A stretch of DNA of 64,000 nucleotides from Oleidesulfovibrio alaskensis DSM 16109 (lineage in GTDB: Bacteria; Desulfobacterota; Desulfovibrionia; Desulfovibrionales; Desulfovibrionaceae). Position 1 is the first letter of the stretch. Each line of letters starts with the position of its first letter. The DNA is taken from positions 124,001 to 188,000 of the forward strand of contig NZ_AXWQ01000005.1 in NCBI RefSeq assembly GCF_000482745.1, written 5' to 3'. Positions 26,045 to 35,427 of the stretch are shown one piece after another. The translations under genes and the position numbers were made by a program. A model generated the notes under the pieces. It did no database searches and was not told where the DNA came from. It worked only from the letters and a program-made list of their open reading frames with translations.

Positions 26045-27799
26045 ATGCAAATGTACAAGAAAGTAATTGTCATGACACGCGGCAATCATTTTCTGCTAGG
26101 ATTCGCCGCATTTTTTGCAATTCTGGATGTCCTGTTCGAGCTCATTCCATACTTTGCAGTCTACAGCCTTGTCATTCATACCACAGAAGGAACACTTACG
26201 GAACATGCCGTCGCTGTCCATAGCGGCATTGTGCTTTGTGCAATAATACTGCGGACGTTATCGAGATGGGCAAGTGCAGTGTCGGCGCACAAGGCCGGAT
26301 ACAGGACACTGTATAACATACGCATCAGGCTTGCGGACCATATCGGCAAACTTCCAGGCATGTATTTCACCCGGCAGTCCACAGGCAACCTGCACAAAAT
26401 AATGACGGAAGATGTCGAAAGAATAGAAAATCTTCTGTGCCATCACCTGCCGGACCTGTTTGCATCCATTGCAGCTCCGCTTTTTACCCTTGCCGTATTT
26501 TTTGCCGTCGACTGGCGGCTGGCCCTTTTTGCACTGTGCCCGCTGCTGCTGGCAGTCTTATGCCAGCGGATACTTGCCAAAGAAGCCGCAAAACACATGC
26601 ACACCTATCATGCAGCCATGGGAGCAATGACAGACAGCATCATGGAGTACACACGCGGTATAACTCTTATCAAATCTTTCAACCGCACTGCACGCACATT
26701 TACACGCTTTACAGACAGCGTACACGCTGTACGCGATGTTATGATCACATGGAACAAGAACGCCAGCACGTTTTATGCACTGTTCGGCACATCGCTCATA
26801 AGCGGTATTGTTTTTGTTCTGCCTCCGGGAATATGGCTCTACTCCGGCCATGGACTGACTTTTGAGTCACTGTTCCTCTTTTTGCTGCTTGTTTCCGGCT
26901 ATGCGCTGCCTCTGGACAGGTTAAGCCGCTTTGCCAGCAAATTGCGGCAGATAGAAGAAGGCGTCGGCAAAATTGATGAAGTGCTATCAACACCGCCTCT
27001 TCCTCCTTCGCGTACCAACCTGAGCCCGCGCAGCGGTGACATACAGTTCAGCAACGTCACCTTCGGCTACACACCTGATGCGCCTTTTTTCCAGAATATT
27101 TCATTTACCATCCCCTACGGCAGACTCACAGCGCTGGTCGGCCCGTCAGGAGCAGGCAAAACAACGGCAGCGCAGCTTATTGCCCGCATGCAGGACGTAT
27201 GGAGCGGTTCCATTTCGCTGGGGGGGGATGACTTGCGCGACCTGAATCAGGAGCAGCTGTTCGAACACATCGCTTTTGTATTTCAGGATACGTTCCTACT
27301 GAGCGACTCGGCCATGGCCAATATCCGCGCCGCGCGCCCTGATGCATCAGACGCTGAAGTAATACACGCTGCGACCATGGCAAAAGCACATGAGTTTATT
27401 GCATCGTTGCCGCAGGGCTATGCAACACCTCTAGGTGACGGCGGTGTACCGTTGAGCGGCGGAGAAAGACAAAGAATAGCCATCGCCCGTGCGTTCCTCA
27501 AAGATGCTCCCATTGTAATTCTGGATGAAGCCACAGCGTACACAGACCCGGAAAATGAAGTTGCCATCCAGCAGGCGTTAAGCACTCTTCTGGCCCGCAA
27601 AACCGTAATTGTCATTGCACACCGGTTAAGCACCATCACTGAAGCAGACAAAATCATTGTTTTTGATAACGGCAGCGTAGCGGAAACCGGCAAACACGAT
27701 TCGCTGGTTGCTAACGGCGGAGTATATTCCCGCCTCTGGGCTGCGCAGCAGGCAAGCGACCAATGGGGGTTCAACATGCCGGAGGAACAGCATGCATAA
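26045..27799 (+). CDS. ABC half-transporter 1 (YbtP/IrtA-like)
   Basis: A 584-residue fused permease-ATPase. The N-terminal ~330 residues hold the exporter-type transmembrane domain with about six membrane segments. The C-terminal domain has Walker A GPSGAGKTT (from 366), the signature LSGGERQRIA, Walker B IVILDEAT and the H-loop IAHRLST. The residue after Walker B is followed by YTDPENE, with Tyr in place of the usual Ala or Ser. Paired half-transporters of this kind next to siderophore genes (YbtP/YbtQ, IrtA/IrtB) take metal-siderophore complexes inward despite the exporter fold. The alternative here is export of the product. An AAGGGG Shine-Dalgarno precedes the ATG. Confidence 0.93.
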   Translation: MQMYKKVIVMTRGNHFLLGFAAFFAILDVLFELIPYFAVYSLVIHTTEGTLTEHAVAVHSGIVLCAIILRTLSRWASAVSAHKAGYRTLYNIRIRLADHIGKLPGMYFTRQSTGNLHKIMTEDVERIENLLCHHLPDLFASIAAPLFTLAVFFAVDWRLALFALCPLLLAVLCQRILAKEAAKHMHTYHAAMGAMTDSIMEYTRGITLIKSFNRTARTFTRFTDSVHAVRDVMITWNKNASTFYALFGTSLISGIVFVLPPGIWLYSGHGLTFESLFLFLLLVSGYALPLDRLSRFASKLRQIEEGVGKIDEVLSTPPLPPSRTNLSPRSGDIQFSNVTFGYTPDAPFFQNISFTIPYGRLTALVGPSGAGKTTAAQLIARMQDVWSGSISLGGDDLRDLNQEQLFEHIAFVFQDTFLLSDSAMANIRAARPDASDAEVIHAATMAKAHEFIASLPQGYATPLGDGGVPLSGGERQRIAIARAFLKDAPIVILDEATAYTDPENEVAIQQALSTLLARKTVIVIAHRLSTITEADKIIVFDNGSVAETGKHDSLVANGGVYSRLWAAQQASDQWGFNMPEEQHA

Positions 27800-29543
27800 C
27801 ATCACAGCACGTCTTAACATATCCAATGCAAAATTTATCCGGAGCACTTTGTATGCCGTGGGTGAAGCTTTTCTTAACGGTGCACCGCTGGGGGTTATCT
27901 ATGCCGTACTCATAACCCTGCTTTCACCGTCAGCGCCTTCCTTCAACGTCACCATTGCCATTGTCATGCTGCTTGCCTGCTTTACAGTACAGGCATTCTG
28001 CTCCATACGATCACACAAGCTTGTTTGTGAGTACGCCTTTGAACTGGGAAGCAGAATACGCATTGCACTGGGAGAACACTTACGCAAGCTGCCACTGGGA
28101 ACAATTTTCAGCAGGGACTCCGGCCATAATGTGGAAACACTGCTGCTTGACGTCACCAATGTGGAGCTGACCGCTTCACATATTTACAACAAAATCCTCT
28201 CGTGCATAGCCGTTCCTGCCATGATTGCAGTCATAATGCTGTTCATCAACCCATTCATGGTGCTTTTACTTCTGTCAACTCTTCCGCCGGCATTGATATT
28301 CCTTTATCTGTCCCATAAAAAAATGGACATGCTTGGCGGCAGAATGCTTACCGCAAGAAAGGATAGCACGGCACGCATCATAGAGTATATTCACGGCATT
28401 CAGACATTTAAAACACTGAACATCACCGGGCGCGCTTTCAGCCGTCTTACAAACACACTGCAGCACCTGACAAGCAACAGCATCCGCTTTGAATCGTTTA
28501 TCTGGCCTGTAACAGAGCTCTACGCGTTCACAGCGTCACTGGGCATAGTCTGCATTCTTTACGTGGGAGGAACGCACTTCATTGAAGGTTCGCTCCCTCT
28601 TTTTCAGTTTCTGCTCTTCATGCTTGTGGCCTTACGGTTTTACATCCCTATCAATTCAGTAGGGCCATACATCTCCACACTAAGCTATCTAAAGCACTCC
28701 GCCGACAATATCGACGCACTTCTGAGCAGCCCGGAACAGACAGGCTCCATAACCAGTTTTCCGCAGGACTTTAAAAGCATTGCATTCCGGAACGTCAGCT
28801 TTGCTCACGGCAGCAAGCAGATACTGCGTGACCTGAGCTTTACTGCAGGACAAGGCACGGTAACCGCATTGGTCGGACCGTCCGGAGCCGGCAAGACAAC
28901 CATAGCCAACCTGCTGATCCGCTTCTGGGACAGGCAGTCGGGTACAATAACCATAGGCGGTACCGATACGCAGACTCTTTCGCCGGACACCATATTGCAG
29001 AATGTTTCGCTGGTCATGCAGGACGCCTACCTGTTCAACGACACTGTTCTGGAAAACCTGAAAATGGCCAGAGAAACAGCCACGGAAAGTGAAATAATGC
29101 AGGCTGTAGAAGCGGCACGCTGCAAAGACTTCATAGACAGGCTGCCCCGGGGGATACACACCTGCATAGGAGAAAACGGCGCCCTGCTCTCGGGCGGAGA
29201 ACGCAAAAGGCTTTCCATCGCCCGCGCAATCCTCAGGGACGCCCCCATTCTGATTCTGGATGAAGCGACAGCAGCGCTGGACACCGAAAACGAACGACTG
29301 GTGCAGCAGGCCTTCTCAGCAGTGGGCAAGGGAAAAACCGTATTCATTATTGCCCACCGGCTTTCAACCGTGCGCAACGCGGACCAGATTCTTTTCATCG
29401 AGCAGGGCCAGATTGCCGAACAGGGAACATTTTCCGAACTGCTGAAGCTGAACGGACGCTTCGCACATTTCTGGAATCTGCAGCACGCCATAAGTCAATG
29501 GAAACTGCGGCGCAGCAACGACTGCGAAGCCTCGGCTGCCTGA
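27792..29543 (+). CDS. ABC half-transporter 2 (YbtQ/IrtB-like)
   Basis: A 583-residue partner of the preceding half-transporter, with the same layout of six membrane segments and then an ATPase domain. Motifs are Walker A GPSGAGKTT (from 362), LSGGERKRLS, Walker B ILILDEATAALD and IAHRLST. I chose the ATG at 27792 because GGAGG lies six bases upstream and it overlaps the first transporter gene by 8 nt. A longer frame to 27708 would run back into that gene. The two proteins should form a heterodimer in the inner membrane that moves the metallophore or its metal complex. Confidence 0.93.
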   Translation: MHNITARLNISNAKFIRSTLYAVGEAFLNGAPLGVIYAVLITLLSPSAPSFNVTIAIVMLLACFTVQAFCSIRSHKLVCEYAFELGSRIRIALGEHLRKLPLGTIFSRDSGHNVETLLLDVTNVELTASHIYNKILSCIAVPAMIAVIMLFINPFMVLLLLSTLPPALIFLYLSHKKMDMLGGRMLTARKDSTARIIEYIHGIQTFKTLNITGRAFSRLTNTLQHLTSNSIRFESFIWPVTELYAFTASLGIVCILYVGGTHFIEGSLPLFQFLLFMLVALRFYIPINSVGPYISTLSYLKHSADNIDALLSSPEQTGSITSFPQDFKSIAFRNVSFAHGSKQILRDLSFTAGQGTVTALVGPSGAGKTTIANLLIRFWDRQSGTITIGGTDTQTLSPDTILQNVSLVMQDAYLFNDTVLENLKMARETATESEIMQAVEAARCKDFIDRLPRGIHTCIGENGALLSGGERKRLSIARAILRDAPILILDEATAALDTENERLVQQAFSAVGKGKTVFIIAHRLSTVRNADQILFIEQGQIAEQGTFSELLKLNGRFAHFWNLQHAISQWKLRRSNDCEASAA

Positions 29544-29725
29544 TGCACGACACGGGGCCAACCTCGGCTATCTTTTTGCCGCAAAAAAAGAACCGATCGC
29601 GACAGCACCCCGCAACTTACTGACATACTGAATAACTTCAAATGCCTGTACGCTGCAAGCACACTACACTACTTCCAGCTACTTGCCGGTTACCTGCCGG
29701 AACATGTTCAGAGGAGAACGGACGT

Positions 29726-31873
29726 ATGCTTTATTATGCAAAGCAATGGGGAGGCTTCGTTGCCTTAGGCTTTCTGCTGCTTGCGACCCCGTGGGCCGCT
29801 TTGGCAGATGATGGAAAAAACTCACCTCAGACTGATAAAGAAACTCACTATCAGCTTGATACTGTCACTGTCACAGTGGAAAAACGCGAACAGAACTCTC
29901 AGGATGTGCCAGCCAGCCTTTCTGTTCTTTCTGAAACAGCCATAGAAGATGCCGGGCTGACCTCCGTTGAAGAGGCGGTTTCCTACATGCCCAACATCCA
30001 CTTCATTGACTTCGGCGCCGCATTCGAACAGCGCATATTCATGCGCGGACTCGGCTCCACACATAACGCTCCGGCTGTAAACTTCAACATCGACGGCGTC
30101 ACGCAGTTCCGCAGCGAATCACTGGACATGGCCCTGTACGATATTGAAAGCATAGAGGTGCTGCGCGGGCCTCAGGGCACCCTGTACGGCAGAAACAGTC
30201 TTGGCGGTGTTATCAATATTACAACCCGCAAGCCGGACAACGAACTGCGCGGGCAGATACGCACCGACTTCGGCAACTACAATCTGCAGCAGTATCAGGG
30301 TGCTGTCAGCGGGCCGGTAATCAAAGACAGTCTGTACCTCGGGCTGGCGGGCTCGTACAAAGTCCGCGACGGATTCACCAAAAACGACTTTCTCGACAAC
30401 GATGTCGACAACATGGAATCGGTAGACGGCCGGGTACATCTGCGCCTTGCCCCTGCAGACAGCAACTTTGAAGCCAACCTCAAACTGTATGCCGAAGGCG
30501 ACAGACACGGCACCTCTGCCCTGCAGCTTCTGGACGATGTAAAAGACAACCCTCACACCGCCAACTTCGACCATGTGTCGGATACACACAGGCAGGTGCT
30601 GGGCAGTTCGCTTTCGCTTGAATGGAAACTTGATGACGGAGTATTCACCAGCATTTCCGCTTTCCAGAAGCTGAACCTCTGGTCCGACTCCGACTTCGAC
30701 TTTTCCACCGCAGACATGAACACGTTTACCAACGACAGTGAAAGCTACCAGTATTCACAGGAATTGCGGTACTCGGCCGGAACCGACAAAGATATCTTCC
30801 GCTGGACAACCGGCGTGTACGCATGGGGCAGCCAGCAGGAAGATATCTCCTCCACCACCGACGGCAAAGATATGCCGCCCATGTTCGGCTTTCCCGGCAA
30901 TGCAAACCACAACAAAGCCGATCTTGAAGGTTATGGTTTTGCTCCATTCGGTCAGGCCACGGTCACCGTTTTTGACAAGCTGGACCTGACGGCAGGTATA
31001 AGGTGGGAATGGGAAAAACGTGACGGTGATTTTCACGACTATACCGAACGCGCCGACACAGGCACCACGGTGGAAAACCTGAAAGGCAGCGACAGCATCA
31101 TTTCCCAGCAGTGGCTGCCCAAATTTTCGGCGGCATACCACTTTACCGATAACCTGATGGCCTATGCATCGCTGGCGTGGGGTTACCGTTCCGGCGGGTT
31201 CAACTTCATGTACGACCCTAACAATCCGGAATCCGTCAGCTTTGATCCTGAAACTTCCATAAACTATGAAGTCGGCGTCAAATCCACCTGGCTGGACAAC
31301 AGACTGTACGCCAACCTGTCTGCCTACTATATCGAAATTGAAGACATGCAGGTTTCGGTGGGTATTCCCGGCAAAATGACCATGCTTGTCGACAACGCAG
31401 GTGAAGCGCATTCCCGCGGAGCCGAACTGGAAGTTGGTGTGCGCCCCTTCACAGGCATGGATATCAACGCTTCATACGGCTATACCGAAATGGAATACGA
31501 CAAGTACACAGATCCTGTTAAAAACGTGGATTATTCCGGCAAGACGCCCCCGTATGTGCCCAACCATACCTACTCGCTCTCTGCCCAGTACCGCTACCCG
31601 CTTACCGATACGCTTACGCTTTTCACGCGGGGTGAAGTCATCGGCGTGGGCAAACAGTACTGGGGCAGCGACAACGCGGTAAGCGAAGACCCGTATCAGC
31701 TGCTCAATGCCAGAATCGGGGTCGAATCCGAAGACTTTGACGTATACCTGTACGGCAAAAACCTCACAGATCAGGAATACCGCAAAATCGGCTATCTGAC
31801 CGGCATGGGCGCCGTCTATGCCCAGTCGGGAGATCCGCTGACCTTCGGCGTCAACCTCGTCTACCGTTTCTAG
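29726..31873 (+). CDS. TonB-dependent outer-membrane receptor, FyuA-like
   Basis: A 715-residue receptor with a signal peptide (cleavage likely after the ALA near residue 27), a TonB-box-like DTVTVTVEK, a plug domain (IFMRGLGSTHNAPAVNFNID, then VEVLRGPQGTLYGRNS and INITTRKP-like pieces) and a beta-barrel ending in the usual aromatic residue (VYRF). By recall, several barrel stretches parallel FyuA, the yersiniabactin receptor: SINYEVGV, a DNAGEAHSRGAELE-like turn and the C-terminal EYRKIGYLTGMGAV. It should import the metal-loaded product across the outer membrane. The chosen ATG has GAGGAG nine bases upstream and directly precedes the signal peptide. An in-frame ATG at 29642 would spoil it. 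The 182-bp gap before the gene may hold a promoter, but I found none. Confidence 0.95.
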   Translation: MLYYAKQWGGFVALGFLLLATPWAALADDGKNSPQTDKETHYQLDTVTVTVEKREQNSQDVPASLSVLSETAIEDAGLTSVEEAVSYMPNIHFIDFGAAFEQRIFMRGLGSTHNAPAVNFNIDGVTQFRSESLDMALYDIESIEVLRGPQGTLYGRNSLGGVINITTRKPDNELRGQIRTDFGNYNLQQYQGAVSGPVIKDSLYLGLAGSYKVRDGFTKNDFLDNDVDNMESVDGRVHLRLAPADSNFEANLKLYAEGDRHGTSALQLLDDVKDNPHTANFDHVSDTHRQVLGSSLSLEWKLDDGVFTSISAFQKLNLWSDSDFDFSTADMNTFTNDSESYQYSQELRYSAGTDKDIFRWTTGVYAWGSQQEDISSTTDGKDMPPMFGFPGNANHNKADLEGYGFAPFGQATVTVFDKLDLTAGIRWEWEKRDGDFHDYTERADTGTTVENLKGSDSIISQQWLPKFSAAYHFTDNLMAYASLAWGYRSGGFNFMYDPNNPESVSFDPETSINYEVGVKSTWLDNRLYANLSAYYIEIEDMQVSVGIPGKMTMLVDNAGEAHSRGAELEVGVRPFTGMDINASYGYTEMEYDKYTDPVKNVDYSGKTPPYVPNHTYSLSAQYRYPLTDTLTLFTRGEVIGVGKQYWGSDNAVSEDPYQLLNARIGVESEDFDVYLYGKNLTDQEYRKIGYLTGMGAVYAQSGDPLTFGVNLVYRF

Positions 31874-31915
31874 CTCCCCTTACTGCCCCGACTGTCACAG
31901 ACAGTCCCCGAACAG

Positions 31916-31950
31916 CGGGAGGCTCTGCCTGAGAGCCTCCCGTTTCTTCT
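31916..31950 (+). terminator. Strong terminator after the metallophore locus
   Basis: An 11-bp perfect stem (CGGGAGGCTCT/AGAGCCTCCCG) with a 5-nt loop is followed by TTTCTTCT. It ends the receptor transcript and separates it from feoAB. Confidence 0.9.
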
Positions 31951-32046
31951 GCCGGTACGTTTGCGTCAGAATTATGCCCGATCACGATATTCCGTTCCGC
32001 ACCGTTGGCGTAACTGGAATACTATATCACCCCTCAAGGAGTTTAT

Positions 32047-32280
32047 ATGTGCCTGACCCATCTGCAGGAACTGCAAAAAGCCGTTGTGACCGCCGTTAGC
32101 GGAAATCAGGAATTACTGAAACGCCTCGCCTCAATGGGACTGTGCTCCGGCACCACGGTGCGCATGCTGAAAGCACGTAAAAAAGGCCCTCTGCTGGTCG
32201 AATGCAAGGGAACATATCTGGCGCTGTCGTATGATATCGCATCCCGCATCCGTCTTGAACCTGCTCAGGCGGTGTTGTGA
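32047..32280 (+). CDS. feoA: Ferrous iron transport protein A
   Basis: A 77-residue small cytoplasmic protein with the SH3-like FeoA fold (LLKRLASMGLCSGTTVRMLK, then LVECKGTYLALSYDIASRI). It is thought to assist or regulate the FeoB iron transporter. AAGGAG lies seven bases before the ATG. The stop is one base from the feoB start, so the two are co-translated. Length is typical of the family. Confidence 0.93.
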   Translation: MCLTHLQELQKAVVTAVSGNQELLKRLASMGLCSGTTVRMLKARKKGPLLVECKGTYLALSYDIASRIRLEPAQAVL

Positions 32281-32281
32281 C

Positions 32282-34267
32282 ATGTCAGCCGGTACTCACG
32301 TAGTTGCCCTTGCAGGTCAGCCCAATACGGGAAAATCGACCATTTTCAACGCCCTGACAGGAATGTATCAGGAAGTGGGAAACTGGGCCGGAAAAACGGT
32401 CGAAAAAAGAACCGGCCAGGCAAGCAGACAGGATGGCGGCTACGCAGTGATCGATCTGCCCGGAACATACTCGCTGGATGCTCTTTCGCAGGAAGAACGT
32501 ATCGCCGCTGATTTCATCAAAAACTATTCACCGGATGTCACTGTAGTTGTGGCCAGTGCGGTAAGCCCGCAAAGAACATTGCATTACGCGCTGGACGTCA
32601 TCATGCTGCAAAAGCCCATGGTTCTGGTGATGAACATGGCGGATATAGCCAGAGGCAATTCGCAGCATCTCGATGTTGAAAATATCTCACAAAAAACCGG
32701 TGTACCGGTTCTGCTGCTCTCCGCCTCACGCAAGCAGGAACTCGGCCAGCTCAAGCAGGCCATCGCACAGGCCCTCAAGGTTCCTCCTGTTCCCAAGCAT
32801 ATCGTGCCGGAGCTTGCTTCCGGACTTCCTGAAGGACTCAATCGCAGCTTCACCGCTCTGGTACAGCAGGTCTGCGATGTTTCGGGATTTACCCGGATGC
32901 GGTCCGAAATACTTGTATGGAAAGCTATGGAAGGCGGGGAAGAAGAAAGGGACATCCTGCGCAGCACAGTGGGCGAAGATGCGGCGTGGGTACAAAATGA
33001 CCTGCTTGTGCAGCCTTATGTGCAGCAGGCACGCTACGGCTGGCTGGAAGAAGCTCTGGGGACAGGCAGCACCGCACCCGCATCGTCAAAAACCGTTTCA
33101 TATGACAGGTGGCTCCTGCATCCTTTTGCAGGTGCGCTCGCCATGGCAGGCATACTGCTGCTCTCCATCATCGTGGGATTCGGGCTGGGGTTCCCGCTGG
33201 CCCTCAAGATCGGGCAGACATCACAGGCACTGGAAGCAATTGCCAGTGCAGGCATTCCGCAGGATATGATTGTCACAAAGGCACTGTTCACCGGCACATG
33301 GCGCGGGGTGGGCGCGGTGCTCAGCATGCTGCCGTTCATCATGGTTTTCTACGCGGTTTTTGCCGTGCTTGAAGACATCGGCTACATGGCAAGGGCGGCG
33401 TTCATCATGGACAGGGCCATGACCCGCATAGGGCTGAACGGCAAGGTATTCATTCCTCTGCTTTTTTCCATGCCGTGCAACATTACAGGAATCATGGGCT
33501 GCAGGACCATAGACGACCAGCGCATGCGCAAACTCGCTGTTCTGCTGGTACCGCTGGTGCCCTGCGCGGCCAAACTGATAGTGCTGGTTTCTTTGGCAAG
33601 CTGGCTCTTTCCGCCTCTTCAGGCTCTTGCCGTGGTATTTTCGCTGATAAGCCTCAACATGCTTATTCTGGGGGGCTGCAGCCTTGTTTTCGGACGCTTC
33701 ATTCCCCGTCAGAGCAGCATCAGCGGTCTGCTGATGGAACTGCCCCACTATCACCGGCCCAACATCCGCACCATTTCGCGTCAGGTATTCAGAAACACAC
33801 TGGCTTTTCTGAAAAAAGCGTCCACATTGATTGTCAGTTTCAGTGTAATAGTCTGGTTTGTTTCATATTACCCCGGCGGCAGCATAGAAACAAGCCTGAT
33901 GGGCCAGCTGGGCAAATACCTTACACCGCTGGGGGCCCCCATGGGAGCGGACTGGCGGCTGATAACCTCGCTTCTGGCTTCGTGCATCAGCAAAGAGGCG
34001 GTGCTGGCCACCATGGGCGTTATCTACAACACCCCCATCGGGGCGCTGCCCGCAACGCTCAAGGCCACAGTCAGCCCGCTTTCAGCCATTGCCTTCATGT
34101 GCGCGCAAAGTCTGTTTATTCCGTGCATTGCCACTCTGGGCATGATGTACAACGAGACAGGCTCTTACCGCACGCTTGCGGTAGTCATCAGCTATACCAT
34201 TCTTCTTCCTTTCATCGTGGCCACTGCAGTTTTTCAGATAGGCAGCATGGTGGCAGCAACATACTGA
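32282..34267 (+). CDS. feoB: Ferrous iron transporter B
   Basis: A 661-residue inner-membrane Fe(II) transporter with an N-terminal G domain. G motifs visible are GQPNTGKST (12-20), DLPG (58-61) and NMAD (118-121). The membrane half carries the two gate regions with conserved Cys (SMPCNITGIMGC and LVPCAAKL) and about eight or more helices. I set the start at the ATG one base after feoA; an earlier in-frame start would lie within feoA. FeoB is the main iron uptake route in anaerobes, where Fe(II) is soluble, so its position beside a metallophore locus is informative. No separate Fur site was found. Confidence 0.95.
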   Translation: MSAGTHVVALAGQPNTGKSTIFNALTGMYQEVGNWAGKTVEKRTGQASRQDGGYAVIDLPGTYSLDALSQEERIAADFIKNYSPDVTVVVASAVSPQRTLHYALDVIMLQKPMVLVMNMADIARGNSQHLDVENISQKTGVPVLLLSASRKQELGQLKQAIAQALKVPPVPKHIVPELASGLPEGLNRSFTALVQQVCDVSGFTRMRSEILVWKAMEGGEEERDILRSTVGEDAAWVQNDLLVQPYVQQARYGWLEEALGTGSTAPASSKTVSYDRWLLHPFAGALAMAGILLLSIIVGFGLGFPLALKIGQTSQALEAIASAGIPQDMIVTKALFTGTWRGVGAVLSMLPFIMVFYAVFAVLEDIGYMARAAFIMDRAMTRIGLNGKVFIPLLFSMPCNITGIMGCRTIDDQRMRKLAVLLVPLVPCAAKLIVLVSLASWLFPPLQALAVVFSLISLNMLILGGCSLVFGRFIPRQSSISGLLMELPHYHRPNIRTISRQVFRNTLAFLKKASTLIVSFSVIVWFVSYYPGGSIETSLMGQLGKYLTPLGAPMGADWRLITSLLASCISKEAVLATMGVIYNTPIGALPATLKATVSPLSAIAFMCAQSLFIPCIATLGMMYNETGSYRTLAVVISYTILLPFIVATAVFQIGSMVAATY

Positions 34268-34278
34268 CGTCCGATACA

Positions 34279-34321
34279 CATCTTCCCGCGGGCAAAACCA
34301 AACGCCGCCTGCGGGAAGATG
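34279..34321 (+). terminator. Hairpin after feoB, possible terminator
   Basis: An 11-bp perfect stem (CATCTTCCCGC/GCGGGAAGATG) with a 21-nt loop lies 12 bp after the feoB stop. No good T-run follows, so it may be a weak or Rho-assisted terminator or an mRNA end stabiliser. Confidence 0.5.
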
Positions 34322-34460
34322 CATAATCAGACCCCCGGGGCGGACAGCGCATAAAAGATGCTCCGTAAACGGCACACCGTATGGCATCCGCCTGCAAACA
34401 TCCCAACCTGATGCTAGATGATGGGCTGACGCAAAACAGACTCTCCGGCAGGATGGAAAA

Positions 34461-34499
34461 CAAAAAAAACGGCAACCAATCTTCTGATCGGTTGCCGTT
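34461..34499 (-). terminator. Terminator of the initiator tRNA gene
   Basis: On the minus strand a 10-bp stem (AACGGCAACC/GGTTGCCGTT) is followed by a run of T. It lies 10 bp after the 3' end of the tRNA. Confidence 0.9.
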
Positions 34500-34508
34500 C
34501 TGCGTTCA

Positions 34509-34585
<77 letters not shown>

Positions 34586-34622
34586 ACATGCAGCCAGAGA
34601 TGTTTCCCTGACCGAGAGGGAG

Positions 34623-34651
34623 TATCTAGCCCTTGCCGCGACAAGTGTCAA
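34623..34651 (-). promoter_or_regulatory. Sigma-70 promoter of the initiator tRNA
   Basis: On the minus strand TTGACA (34651-34646), a 17-bp spacer and TAGATA (34628-34623) lie about 38 bp upstream of the mature tRNA 5' end. Confidence 0.8.
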
Positions 34652-34696
34652 CAAGTGATTTACATCCAATGCCGAATTGCATATGAAAGCCGAGCT

Positions 34697-35419
34697 ATGT
34701 CTGACATTACTTTTTTCTCCGTTGTCGTTCCCGTTTTTAACGAAGAAGAAAACCTCCCTGTCCTGTACGACGAAATAAGCCGCGCTGCGGCTGTCACAGG
34801 TAAGGAGTGGGAGGTTGTCTTTGTTGATGACGGCAGCAAGGACCGCAGCCTTGATGTCATAAAGGAGCTTTCGGCAAAAAGCTCCCATGTGCGCTTCGTT
34901 GCGCTGCGAAACAATTGCGGACAATCTGCCGCATTCAGTGCGGGCTTTGAAGCTGCCCGCGGCGATGTTATTGTCACCATGGATGCAGACCTGCAGAATG
35001 ACCCCGCTGATATTCCTTCCATGCTTGCGGAATACGCCCGAGGCTTTGACATGGTCATAGGATGGCGTGCCAACCGCAAAGATACCGTTGCCAAAAAAAT
35101 CGCTTCGAAAATAGGCAACCGTATACGCAACTGGCTGAGCGAGGAAACCGTGCGCGATACGGGCTGCTCACTCAAAGTCATGCGCAGCAGCATGGCCAAG
35201 CGCATCCCGATGTTTACGGGCATGCACCGCTTTCTGCCCACATTGATGAAGTGCCAAGGCGCCACTGTTTCCGAAGTCAGGGTCAACCACCGTCCCAGAC
35301 TGCACGGCACATCCAAATATGGCATATGGGACAGGGCAAAAACGACGTTTTTTGACCTGCTGGCCATCCGCTGGATGAAAAAGCGCTACATCTGTTACGC
35401 CATCAAAGAAAAAAACTGA
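34697..35419 (+). CDS. Family 2 glycosyltransferase, dolichyl/undecaprenyl-phosphate sugar transferase-like
   Basis: A 240-residue GT-A enzyme. VVVPVFNEEENL opens the fold, DDGSKD binds the nucleotide and DADLQND is the metal-binding DxD region. The C-terminal HGTSKYG motif is typical of the dolichol-phosphate mannose synthase (DPM) group, which loads a sugar onto a polyprenyl phosphate. There are no C-terminal membrane helices. The ATG at 34697 directly precedes the conserved N-terminus; an earlier in-frame ATG would extend into the promoter region of the tRNA. It heads a three-gene run with a small membrane protein and a VTT-domain protein, suggesting a role in envelope lipid or glycan modification. 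Confidence 0.9.
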   Translation: MSDITFFSVVVPVFNEEENLPVLYDEISRAAAVTGKEWEVVFVDDGSKDRSLDVIKELSAKSSHVRFVALRNNCGQSAAFSAGFEAARGDVIVTMDADLQNDPADIPSMLAEYARGFDMVIGWRANRKDTVAKKIASKIGNRIRNWLSEETVRDTGCSLKVMRSSMAKRIPMFTGMHRFLPTLMKCQGATVSEVRVNHRPRLHGTSKYGIWDRAKTTFFDLLAIRWMKKRYICYAIKEKN

Positions 35420-35427
35420 TCCGCCCC

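Noticed and set aside
29642..29725. N-terminal extension of the TonB receptor
   Set aside because: It would place 28 polar residues before the signal peptide. The ATG at 29726 has a good ribosome site.
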